Assembly (NCBI GenBank): GCA_905221605.1
Contig: CAJNDS010002271.1
Coordinates: forward strand, 5,001-69,000
DNA length: 64,000 bases
Direction of reading: 5' to 3'
Origin: Symbiodinium natans
Taxonomy: Eukaryota; Sar; Dinophyceae; Suessiales; Symbiodiniaceae
This document shows, one piece after another, positions 54,019-64,000 of the stretch. The notes under the pieces were generated by a model. That model worked only from the letters and a program-made list of their open reading frames with translations. It was not told the origin of the DNA and made no database searches. Positions within the stretch are counted from its first letter, which is position 1, and each line of letters begins with the position of its first letter. The position numbers were made by a program, and so were the translations under genes.

Positions 54019-56232
54019 AAGGGGGTCCTCCAAAGCGTGGAGAAGAAGAAGAAGAAGAAGAAGAAGAAGAAGAAGAAGAAGAAGAAGAAGAAGAAGAAGA
54101 AGAAGAAGAAGAAGAAGAAGAAGAAGAAGAAGAAGAAGAAGAAGAAGAAGAAGAAGAAGAAGAAGAAGAAGAAGAAGAAGAAGAAGAAGAAGAAGAAGAA
54201 GAAGAAGAAGAAGAAGAAGAAGAAGAAGAAGAAGAAGAAGAGAGAGAGAGAGAGAGCGAGAGAGAGCGAGAGGAGGAGGGGGAGGGGGAGGAGGGGGAGA
54301 GGCCTGCTTTCTGCTCGGCACCAGTTGTGCAGGGATGGAGTCTGTGGAAGCAGCCTTGGATGGTGCCCGCTCCCCTGCTTTCCCAGCAGCACCGAAAAGT
54401 GGTTTTGCTTTACGCTCACGGGAGATCTGCCCTCTGAGACCATCTCTTTGCTTCATGCTCTCAGAACTGGACTGATGTCCCGCACGTGTCTCTTTAGGTG
54501 CTGCGCCGACTGCCTGGGGTGAGCCCGGAAGGCTTGGAGGAGGCGCCCCCGAAAGAGAAAGAAGATTTCGGGAGAAAGTAGCACAGGAAAAGCAGTTAGA
54601 AGGAAGAGAAGAGAGAAGGAGAGAAAAGGAGAGAACACCAGAGGCCCCCCGAATACCGGGGCGGGCGAGGACGCCCGGGGGTTCGCCCCCATGCCCCCAA
54701 GAAAGAAAGAAAGAAAGAAAAGGAGAGAAAAGGAGAGAAAAGGAGAGAAAAGGACAGAAGGAAGGAAGCGAAGAACGGAAGGAGGCGACGCACTGGGTAC
54801 GGGGGGAAAAGCCCCCACATGCCCGAGAGCGCTCTCCCCACAAGGGAACCAAGGCAGGGGCAATTGGGGCACTTTTCGTTCGGGAGGGAAGCGCTGCGAG
54901 GCGCTCCGGCGCTCCGTGGAGCGCATGATGGACCGCCGATTGGCTCTGTCAGAGGCGCTGGAGTTGTATCGTACGGTGTCTAAACCCAAGAAGAGTCAAA
55001 AGGATTCAGAGTTCTTTTTTGATTCAGGCAACATGTCGCATCATGGTCACTGCATGTCGACACAGTGCATGGAGGAAGGGATCCAGGCGCTACCCAAGGC
55101 GCGTGATGGGAGTTCGGACTGGCCGAATGACGGAAATGCTCAGCCGCTCAGCCCCACCGAACCTGGTAGGTGCAGTTTGGGCACCCAGATGCCCCTCGCG
55201 AGGTGCCGGTGCTCAGCACCACAATGAGGCTTTGGCCCGTAAGGCAGGTTGAAGAGGGCTATGGGAAGCTGGGGAGCTCCTCTCCAAGAGCAGCTTTTCG
55301 AAGCCACCGGTGAGCTGTGGCTGAATATGGGCCAAATGCGAATTTGCATCTCCAAGAGCAGCGCGGAAACCGTGTACGACTTGAATGCTCAGGGGATTAT
55401 GCGGGGATACTTTGCAGTTGGGCACTCCAGGGAGTCTACTGTTGAGGCTGGGCAGGCTGGGCAACCTAGGGATTTGTGGGGCAGACTCTGGCTTTGGGCG
55501 CTTCAAGGGATTCCCTTGGAGCTGGGCACGCCAGGGCTCTGCACTTTGCGGTTGGGCACTGCAGGGCACTGCCGGGTTTTGTGGGAGGCCTGGACACTCC
55601 AGGGATTCTCTGGGGGATATTTTGGGTTGTGCACTCCAAGAATTCTCAAAAGGATACTCTGAAATTTCCTTCTCTGAGGGATGCGCTGATTCGTCAACTG
55701 CACGTCTCACACTTGTCCTATGGCTTCTCGAGCACCTGCACCAGCTTTCGTTCCTGCCGTCCCCCACAAGTAAGAGACGCTGTCTTTCAAGGAGAGCCAA
55801 TGCTCCATTTGCCTCGCCGACTACAAGGACCTTGCGTGGGAAAGGGGGGGGAGGGGGGAATAAGGGGGAATAAATTTGCATTCATATTCAAGAAGGGCAC
55901 AAAGAGCAACGACGAAGAGAGCGCTCGGAGAGCAGCGGAGCGCGAGGACGGCGAGCTGCTGAACGGGCTCCGATGCGGCCACTTCTTCCACGCGGCCCGC
56001 GGCCCGCTCTCGCTGCTGCTCCGTTCTCTCTCATTTTTCTCTCTCCTCTCTCCTCTCTCTCCTCTCTCTCCTCTCTCCTCTCTCTCTCTTTCTCTCTTTA
56101 CTTCTCTCCTTTTGAAAAAGGACCACTGAGAACATGTGTCCATCTCTCCCCGCTGGCGAGGAGTGCATCGCGCGCTGGCTGAAGAGCTCCGACCAGTGCC
56201 CTCTTTGCCGCTGCTCTCAGGCAGACGGATAG
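53827..56232 (+). CDS. RING-H2 E3 ubiquitin ligase (3' exons)
   Basis: The RING finger is split over three exons. From about 55792 it reads ESQCSICLADYKD (zinc ligands C1, C2). From about 55880 to 55994 it reads EDGELLNGLRCGHFFHA (C3, H4, H5). From 56161 to 56232 it reads ECIARWLKSSDQCPLCRC (C6, C7, C8) and ends in SQADG and TAG. Joining 55994 to 56161 gives the canonical CGHFFHAECIARWL of RING-H2 proteins, with a GC donor at 55995. RING-H2 proteins pass ubiquitin from an E2 enzyme to target proteins. Upstream candidate exons are 53829-53905 (DSTVRTIFTDTMTSDSEVSE), 54498 to about 54560 (VLRRLPGVSPEGLEEAPPKE), about 54890-54980 (RRSVERMMDRRLALSEALEL) and about 55280-55380 (LFEATGELWLNMGQMRICIS). 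Their membership of this gene is inferred from order and strand only. Confidence 0.75.
54042..54260. repeat. GAA microsatellite
   Basis: About 198 bases of perfect (GAA)n followed by a short GA tract, inside an intron of the RING gene. A 1-kb poly-L/poly-F frame on the - strand is an artefact. Confidence 0.95.
55385..55680. repeat. degenerate minisatellite gggcactccaggga
   Basis: Five or more imperfect copies of a 60-65 bp unit that includes gggcactccagggattct. It lies just before the RING exons, in an intron. Confidence 0.65.
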
Positions 56233-57451
56233 CACAACTTCGCGCCAGACGGTGTACGGCTGTACGGTGTGGAATTCGGTGCAATGAGTTGTGCTCAGCA
56301 GCTTGTACATAGAATGGCTTCGGCTGCCGCAGCCCTCACTCAAAAAGATCGAGAAAAGAATGAGGCATCTGCTTACAGCAATACACAGCATGAGAGAGAG
56401 ACCGAAAAACACAAACCAAATCACGACCCCTCCGGGGGGGCGGTTTGCCCATTCCGTTCGTTGTTCTTGTTGCTCTTGAGAGAAGAAGAGCGACAAGTGG
56501 GGCCTAAGTAGTACTAAGTAGGGCCTCTCAAGGACTTGCCTCGAACAAAGCCACCTCCGAAGGACCAGGCCCGGATCAGCTTCTTGCTCTTCTTCCTCTT
56601 TTTGCGTTGAAGCTTCTTTGCTCCTAAAAATACATGATTAGCTGGAAGAAACTAGCAGACCCTAGAGATGAGTGAGATATATTGGTGAAGAGGCGAGAGA
56701 ACAGGAGGAAAAACAGGAGCAATCGAAGTCTTAGGTGGCGGAGCTGCTGGCTCCGGGAAGTGCAGCCTCAGCGCGGGCCCCGGGCCCCCAATCTGGCCCC
56801 AATCTTGAACAGCCGCTCGCCCGGAAAAATCTCCCCCCCCCCCCCACCTTTGGCTTTGGGATCCATGGAATGCGTGTTTTCGTCCGTGCCAGGACAGGCA
56901 GGACACACCCAGAAAACCCCGCAGCCGAAGGCCACAGATCAGCACCTTTGAGGACCGAGTAACAAAAACCCGGTGCCATAGCACATGTTACGATTGTTAC
57001 GCACTGGCCAGTTGTTAACTGATTTGTTATCTGATTTCCGTGAGTCAAGGAGGCTTACCCCGGCCTCATTCCTCACAGAGATCGTGGGGGCTTGCTGGCT
57101 TTGCAAGCGCAAGTGACGCAAGGCGCCTGCCCGACTTGCGCATCTCTCACACAGTCCTGACTTCCCCACTCGCAGGGCGACGAAGTGCAAGGCCTGCGCA
57201 GGTCGGGATGGCTATCGAGCCGGTTGAACTTGTGTTTCGTGATTCGTGCCACATGTGCATGTTGTGCAGATGCTTTCACTTCCATCGCCACAACATAGCC
57301 GCTTTGCCTTACCAGCATCGGTCATGGACCAAGAATGGCGGCGTCTCGGGTGCGGCCCTGTTCAATCGGACCCACTGGCCCAACGTGCCTCTTTCAGCGC
57401 CTCTTCTTTCATTCGCTGTTCCTGACCTGGCTGGCATGGCTGGCCTGGAGT
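56233..57451. other. intergenic stretch between RING gene and kinase gene
   Basis: No exon I can support. A C run lies at 56830-56844. Open frames at 57040-57459 overlap in two phases and have no domain. Confidence 0.4.
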
Positions 57452-57554
57452 CCCATTGAGGGCATTGGGAGGGTGTTCACCAGCCCAGTGACGGACCAGA
57501 AGTCACGCGTCAGACTCCGCTTCAACGACGGGGACAAGGAGTGCGAAGATGTCC
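57452..57554 (+). CDS. candidate exon upstream of the kinase
   Basis: Reads RVFTSPVTDQKSRVRLRFND followed by DGDKECEDVHRKK. Composition is strongly protein-like and it lies 170 bases before the first kinase exon I can place, so it may be the N-terminal region of the kinase. No domain is recognised and the splice phases were not verified. Confidence 0.35.
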
Positions 57555-57721
57555 ATCGCAAGAAGACACGGCACATGAGGGGGGATGAGGGGGATGAGGG
57601 GGATGAGGGGGTGCGCGAGATGGTGAGCGAATAAGAGCAAAGGTGTGCGAGTCTGAGTGTGCCTTCGCCCAGCGGCTCTGGGAGTGCCAGGACCTCCGAG
57701 CGGCAGGATCTCTGCAAACAG

Positions 57722-58241
57722 AGTCGGCTCGATCGGCTGGATATGACTACGACGACCTGCCCAGGAGTCCGGCCTATCATCCCTGTGTTTCCACAGCATC
57801 TTCCAGATCACATGTGTGTGTGTGTGTGTGTGTGTGCGTCTCGTTTGTTCCTTAATTTGTCCCGTCAACCTTAATGTGGGCCACCTGATCTGCGCAGGGA
57901 GTTTGACCGCGAAGTTCTCCTGAATTTCTTCAGTTCAAGACCCGCAGAAATTGCCTGGCGATGGTCGGAGAGACTTGGAGAATGCCATGCCACTAATGCC
58001 TTATGAAGCACTGTATGCGCTTGCCTTCGTTGTGATTTGTGTGTTGAAGTTGTGGTCGAAAAAGTCTCTCAACGCCGCGTCTTCGAGGATCTGCGGCGAG
58101 CTGTGGCCCGTATGGACACTGTGGCACGAGGAGGAGACGATGCCGGACACATCGAAGAGGACGCGGGGCGCAAGGTTGCGCGAAGCCCTGTCCAAGCTGG
58201 GCCCCGTCTTCGTGAAGATCGGGCAGCCACTTTTCGCTTCT

Positions 58242-58293
<52 letters not shown>

Positions 58294-59077
58294 AAGTGAG
58301 AGAGCGAGAGACAGAGAGAGAGAGACAGACAGAGGGCGGGGAGGGGCAGGAGAGGTGCGGAGAGGTGCTGGATGCGAGAGGTTTCGTTTGCTCTCATTTT
58401 CCCACCTAAGGACTCTCTCCGAAAGACCGGACCTCATCGGCGACCTCTGCTGCAATCTGCGATTTAAGGAAGAGAAAACTGAGAAAACACAAAGGAGCAA
58501 AGGGTCGAAGGGTCAACACTTGACTTCTCTCCCTCTCCCTCTCTCAGTTTGCAAAGGTGATGAAGCCTGTGACGAGCTGAAGCTGCTGCAGCAGGATACC
58601 CGAAAAGGGGGCCCATGTCGCCCATGTCGTGCTTTTCCTCCCGTACTTCTAGCTCCGCGAGGAGAATGAGCCCTTCAGCACGGACGTGGCCTTTGACATT
58701 ATCCTTGAGGATCTGCGCCACAACGGGCCCCTCACACCCGGTGGATACGGTGGACACACGGGAGACAGCAACGATCCCACAGCCGCTCGCTCTCTCAACC
58801 GGGAGAGAGGAGAGAGAGAGAGAAGAGAGGAGAAAGAAAGGAGAGAGGAGAAAGGAGAGAGGAGAGAAAACAAAAGCAATAAGACAGCTTTCTCTTCGGG
58901 AGTGCAGAGAGTTTGCAGTCTTCTCTTCTCTGCTTTTCTCTCCTCTTCTTCTCCTCTTTGCTTCTCTTTCTTGTCCGGGGGGGAGTGGAGTGACCAGGAT
59001 CCCCCTCCCCCGCCAGGCGCCACCGCTGCTGGCCGAGGCGCCACCGGAGCGGTTTGCTCTACACAACGTTCGAAAGT

Positions 59078-59124
<47 letters not shown>

Positions 59125-61379
59125 ATTATCTTCAGAGTCTAGAGATTTCTCTTTCCTTTGAACCTGAAGAACTTAGGAGAAGCTCTCAGAGTCTCTCAGA
59201 CGGTCCATGTTCTCTCAACATTTTGTTGCTGCTTACTGTGCTTACTGTGCTTACTCCTGTTCCCAATCAGAGAGAGTCTTTGCAGATCTCCGCAGAGCCT
59301 GTGGCCGCAGCTTCGCTGGGCCAAGTCTACTATGCCAAGACGCTGGATGGCCGAGAAGTTGCTATCAAAGCAGCTTGGGGGGAAAATCGAGTCGAGAGTG
59401 AATTGATGTTGCGTGTGTTGACCCGTGACCGTGTTGCAGGTGTTGAGACCTTGTTGAAAATTTAAGGTACAAAGGCCCGGGAGCTTGCGCCAGGCTCAAG
59501 CTGTTGTGATTTGGATAGAGACAGGCTCCCCAAGAGGATTCGCCCCACTCTCTGAGACGATGTGAGACGGGAGTGTGAGTTTGCTGAGTTTGCTGAGTTT
59601 GCTGCGTTTGGCTAGGTGGCGCTTGACTGGACGTGTTGGGCCCTTGGCCTCATGGCGATGGACATCTACTGGGGTGGCCAGGGCGATGAGATTCCGAAGG
59701 CAGGTTCATGGCAGTGACCGTAGACTGCCAAGTTCACTGCGAAGGATGTGTCCTTATCATTATCTGATGATCTCCCGGACTCCCGAATCTCTGCAGGCAG
59801 TTACTGTAGTTGCTGCCGCCTGCTCAGATCGCGGACGAAGTTGCCCAAGGCGTCTTCAAAGTACCTCAGAGGCAGAAGGGAGATGATTCCTGAACATGTT
59901 TGTGCCGATGTCGGGCTCGTAGGCCCCGAAGGCTCGAGTCCGTGCTTCTATCTGTGATGCTATCAAATACTATTAGCTTCTTCCAACTCCTTCATGCCAC
60001 GACGGTGAGAAACATCAGATCGGGCTCCGCAGTGCCTCAGCGACTGTGATAAGGAACTGGACTACCACAATGAGGCTCGAAATGCAGAGATCTTCCTGAA
60101 GAAGCACAAGTTCTTGCCTTTTGTCACTGCTCCACAGTGGGTGCCGGAACTAACCGGACCAAAGGGGACAGCCCGGGTGCTGACCCTTGAGTGGATCCAC
60201 GGGCGCAAGCTGCAAGACATTGAAAGCCAGGAGCCGCCTCAAAGCATGCCAAATATCTGTCATAGACATTGCCGGTCAGTTTGGTCGGTTTGGTCAGTTT
60301 GGTCCACCAACGAGGAGGAAAGAATGCAGATGGTGGACATGGCAGTGGAGGCTTGCGTCTCATCCTTGGTCTTCACCGGCTTCGTCCATGCCGATCCACA
60401 CGCGGTGCTTCGGATGAAGCTTCAGCAAGCCAGTTTAAAACAAGCACAGAGGCGCCGCCTGCTTCAGAATGAGAAAGACTCGAGGAGTCGATTGCTTGGC
60501 CCCTTTTGAGACTTGCCCCCAATTTGCCGCCCACCATTGCCCACAACGCAAGATTTTCCCTTTCCGTCTTCTCGGCATGCCCCCTCCCCGCCCCCCCCCA
60601 TACCCCGGAGGTGTTCTCGGTCGGGATTGGCCGTAGGTTGGGTATTTGTGGCATGTGGACTGGTTCACTGAAGCACCCGCGCAGTTGCAAAATCTAAGGG
60701 GAACATGCTTCTGACAGAGGATGGACGTCTGGCATTTCTAGACTTCGGCCTTATGGGAACGGTTGAGCCCCGCATTATGGATGCTCGGATACAACATGCG
60801 TCCAGCTCACGTGTCGCAGGATGTACACAGACACACGTCAAGAGCGCGCGCCTCTGCCTTGCCCCTTGCTCAGGAGGGCTTCGCTGCGGGAATTCAGCAC
60901 TTGCTGGCCGAGCGCTGGTTGCCACTTGCCAAAGTCATGCAAGGCTCCCCGGCTCCTGGTAGCCTTTGCAGCCTTTGCCTTGCAAAGGCTCAGACTATAT
61001 CTCTTTTCCAGAAGTCAGCGCTAAGAGAGGAAGAAGCTCTCATGCTCTGTGTCAGATGTGGGCTTTATGGCCGTGGGCGAGGAAGGCGGCTTCAAGAAGG
61101 TCGTCGATCCCACCGCTCGGGTCACTGGGCAAACGAGGGCATATGAGCTCATATGAGGGCATGACTTCAGCATTTTTTGGGAAACGACTTTTGTCGAGGT
61201 CTTCGAGTACACGAGCTGCCCCGACGAGGAGTTCGCTGCGGCGCTGGAGGCATCGATGAAAGCGGAGGAAGGCGGCCTGAGCCGCTTTGGCGCTCTGGCG
61301 GGGGCTCTCACAAAGCTCTCGGACAGATATCACATGACCATGCCAGGCGCAATCTCGCCATCTTGACGTATCTCTCCCG

Positions 61380-61459
<80 letters not shown>

Positions 61460-62805
61460 GCTCTTGAAGTGGACTCTCGCACTGCCCTTGCCCTTGGGCT
61501 GCCCTTGCAGGCTACATCATCCTCTTCATCCGGACTTTCTTGACCTTGGAAGGGATCGCTGGGGTCGTGAAGCTCGGCTTTGACTCCTAAAGTGTTCTCT
61601 CGCATTTTTTCAGTTCCTTCAAAGGAGCCACCCCCCCCCCCCAAAGTGTTCCTCAAGTGTCCGCGTTTTTGCTGCAGGAAGCCGGACTTCAACATCTATG
61701 AAGCATCCTTGCCCTATGCGCTACAACGAGCTCTCTCTCCCCAAACTGAGGCGCCCCCGGCCTTTCGACCCACCTCTCTCAGAATCTCAGTCCTCCCCTC
61801 ACACCCTTTTTTTTGTTCTTTCGCTCTCTCTCTCTCTCTCTGTCCATGCTCTCTCTCCCGTTCTCTCTCGTGTTCTCTCGTTGGCTCCTTCGATGGGAGA
61901 GGAGGCGGTGGCCGCGCTGCGCGAGACCTGGGTGACGGAGACGGGCGCGCCGCGCTGGGACACGCTGGAGGCCTTGGCCCAGAGCTTGGCCCGGAGCGCC
62001 GACAGCGGCGCGAGCGGCGCCGAGATCAAAGAGGAGGGCACTCCGGGCTACGGCGAGGCCCGTGTGAAAGCCATGTAAAAGTTAAACGCCATGTCGGCCG
62101 GCCCCTTCCTAAGTCTCGTTGGTGTTTGTCGAGCATCCTCTTTATGATTTTGTTTATTTTGTTCTTTCTTTGCTGTACAAACGGCATCAAGCCAAGAATA
62201 CATGTGGGATGGCCATGGCCCAGACACATGCAGTGTTACAATCTCTCAACAATCCATCGCCGGTCCATGATCCACACCTCTTGAATGTTTGCCATGTTCT
62301 TGAGTCTTGTTTTATTACAAGATCATGCAAGCATGACACGACGCGCGCCAAGCCAGCATGCAAGGGATTCTCCAGCCCAAACGCAAAGACATAGGTGTTG
62401 CCCATTGTTGCACCTATCTGCAAGCTGCAAGCCTTGCCTGCAACAATGACTTGCAGAACGCTTGAGAGCTTCACAAGGGCTCGCAGGAGAGCGAGCAGTT
62501 GAGCTCAACTGCCTGCCTCTCTGCCTCTGCAGGTTCTGCGCCGGGTCGTGGCATCTCCGGAGGGCCGCGCGCTGCGGCGCATCCTTGTGGACTTGGACTC
62601 TCGGGCGGTGCTGCTGGGCCTGGCAGGCCCCAAAGGGGCAAAGCTCCGATCCGTGGCGTCCCAAGCCCTCGCCGGACACCTGAAGAACTTCAAGGCCTCG
62701 AAGAGCAAGCCGACGAGCAAGCCGAAGGGCAAGCCGAACAGGAAAGCCGGCTACGAGGCAAGGCAACTGGAGAGAGAGAAGCAAGCACTAAGGGTCGCCG
62801 CCTGA
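57722..62805 (+). CDS. ABC1/ADCK/UbiB-family atypical protein kinase
   Basis: Family signatures in order: FDREVLLNFFSSRPAEIAWR, ALSKLGPVFVKIGQ joined to TLSERPDLIG (KxGQ motif), DELKLLQQ, ISAEPVAAASLGQVY (the AAAS nucleotide-binding loop), REVAIK joined to VQRPG (kinase lysine), ELDYHNEARNAEIF, VLTLEWIHGRKL, GFVHADPH joined to AGNMLL, and AFLDFGLMGT (DFG). Exons: 57722-57764, 57898-57969, 58088-58225, 58411-58439, 58557-58594, 58653 to about 58730, 59271 or 59286-59369, 59467-59493, 59616-59699, 59828-59860, 60054-60221, 60315-60404, 60699-60779, 60874-60943, 61056-61114, 61199-61346, 61511-61568, 61678-61727, 61900-62063, 62533-62805. About 600 residues. Members regulate ubiquinone, plastoquinone or other prenyl-lipid metabolism in mitochondria or plastids. 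The N-terminus and any targeting peptide are not resolved. The lysine-rich C-terminal tail ends at TGA 62803-62805. Confidence 0.9.
58243..58300. repeat. GA microsatellite in kinase intron
   Basis: A (GA)n tract beginning 18 bases after the GC donor at 58226, in a 185-base intron. Confidence 0.93.
59080..59122. repeat. CT microsatellite in kinase intron
   Basis: A (CT)n tract between the exon at 58653 and the exon ending at 59369. Confidence 0.93.
61377..61459. repeat. CT microsatellite in kinase intron
   Basis: A (CT)n tract of about 80 bases within the 164-base GC-AG intron 61347-61510; it makes up half of the intron. Confidence 0.93.
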
Positions 62806-64000
62806 GTGTGTTTTTGAGGGCAGTATACACATTCGTGACTCGTGTTCGACAGCTAACGAAGGGCTCACAGCGGGATCTAAAAGTCCAAAATGCGGCAATG
62901 CGGCAATGCGTTCTCTCGGAGCCGAGGTGATCCGTGGTGTTCAGTTTCAGCGCTTCCGTGGCTTCCGCGCCGTGCGCCTCGGAGTCGAGAGCGAGTCTCT
63001 AGCGGCTCTCTCGCGAGGCTCTAGCGGCTAGCGGATGAGTAGAGTGACTGTGTCTGTCGGAGACCGGCAGAAAAAGTAGCAGAGCAGAACCGAGGACGGC
63101 CGCCGCCGCCTTCCTGGGTCTCACAGCCAGGGTCTCCTTTTCGGCTTTGTTCAAGGCCGTTCGATTTTCGGGCCACAGAACACCTGAAGCGAGATAGCAT
63201 CTCTGCGTGTTCTCTGCGTTTTCCCCGTGTTTGGGCCCCCCCCCAAAACATCTTCGAGGTGTTTCCGTCGAATTCGTGTCAGGAAGCATGCCGAGCACTT
63301 CCCCTTTGCCAAAGTTGCACATTGGGCAACCGCTAGCGGCAGTTAACCAGTTAACAGCAGCCAAGTACGTCCTCTGCACGATGGAGTCCCGTGCGGCGCC
63401 CCGCGAAGCCTGGAGCGCCCACACTGAAGTGTCAGCAGCTCTCGGGCTCTCGGGAGGCGCCCATTTGAAGGCACTTCGCTCGCGCTGCAAGCGCTGCAAA
63501 AATTCTGCCATCTCTGGTGTGCTCGAGTATGTAACTCGATCCACCTGAATGGAGCAACGGATTGCAATGATGCCAGCGGACGAAAGGGCCTTGTTTGGTT
63601 CGCTGTTTTGTGCACTTGCGTGCGCCTACGGCCTACGTGCGCCTACGTGTGCTTGTGGCTGTGGCCAGGCGACGGAAAGGACAGTGGTGCAGGAACCGCC
63701 AGAAGTTTGGAGGCCCGTGAAGCTGGATCTGTCTCCCCCAAGAGTGTTGGGGTCTGTATCATGTACATCAATGTCTATTTTTCTGCCTTTTCACAATGAG
63801 CAGACTCTGAGTCTGAGGAGTGAGCAGATCCAATTTTGGGGCAAAAACAATTTTGCTGGAATCCGCTGGTTTGTTCGCGAAGGAGCCCTTGGAAACTTGG
63901 AAAGAATTGGAAAGGGATGGAAAGGGAAATGCAAACAGTCAAACAGTCATATGCACGGGTCTGCTTTCCGAGTACGATTCGGGGCGCACTACCTCTTCTT
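62806..64000. other. stretch downstream of the kinase, no supported gene
   Basis: Open frames on - (62999-63544) and + (63207-63548) overlap each other. Neither has a domain; the - frame has a hydrophobic stretch (AAAAVLGSALLLFLPV). No polyadenylation or other signal is clear. I call no gene. Confidence 0.35.

Noticed and set aside
53824-54852. 342-codon minus-strand frame rich in leucine and serine
   Set aside because: Most of it is the reverse of a GAA tract and GA/CT tracts; the plus strand carries the better exon candidates.

Overview
This 64 kb window looks like nuclear DNA of a dinoflagellate. The pointers are: genes broken into many short exons with large repeat-filled introns; splice donors that are often GC or GA rather than GT; TTTAGGG-type telomere-like arrays; a very high load of microsatellites and minisatellites; a voltage-gated cation channel with a C-terminal EF-hand; and a reverse-transcribing element encoding a tyrosine recombinase. 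Every gene I can support lies on the + strand, which fits the long one-directional gene arrays of dinoflagellates. I cannot name the species. One 100-base assembly gap (N) lies at 48651-48750.

Layout: 1-6.5 kb is gene-poor, with a small two-finger CCCH zinc-finger gene (about 1.2-1.5 kb). 6.5-11.8 kb is a roughly 114-bp satellite array with higher-order structure. 12.4-13.2 kb holds exons of a single-pass membrane protein with a helical tail. A lone membrane-helix exon lies at 16.4 kb, and a long trinucleotide-repeat block at 17.4-18.2 kb. From 18.2 to at least 34.3 kb runs a voltage-gated cation channel gene. One of its introns (18551-28197, 9.6 kb) contains a 7.4-kb tyrosine-recombinase retrotransposon.

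The retrotransposon is the standout. It has the split direct repeats A1 ... B1-A2-B2 of the Ngaro/PAT type, and both repeat pairs are identical as read. It sits inside a TTTAGGG array. It encodes a gag-like protein and then reverse transcriptase, RNase H, a methyltransferase-like domain and a tyrosine recombinase. The methyltransferase-like domain appears to be nested between the first and second RNase H catalytic motifs. A perfect 2A-type ribosome-skipping motif (GDIERNPGP) lies just before the recombinase. This copy looks damaged: gag changes frame twice, pol has one TAA, and the first catalytic arginine of the recombinase is histidine.

Downstream, 34.6-44.9 kb carries exons of unrecognised genes. 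They are interrupted by an unusual block at 41.7-43.3 kb: a GAATCAGAAAC-type repeat, a G-run array, a telomere-like CCCTAAA/CCCTGAA array, then the same repeat inverted. 45-49.7 kb is gene-poor. 49.7-56.2 kb holds candidate exons leading to a RING-H2 E3 ubiquitin ligase that ends at 56232. 57.7-62.8 kb holds a nearly complete ABC1/ADCK/UbiB-type atypical kinase gene with about 20 exons. I could place 18 of its introns; 15 of them start with GC or GA.
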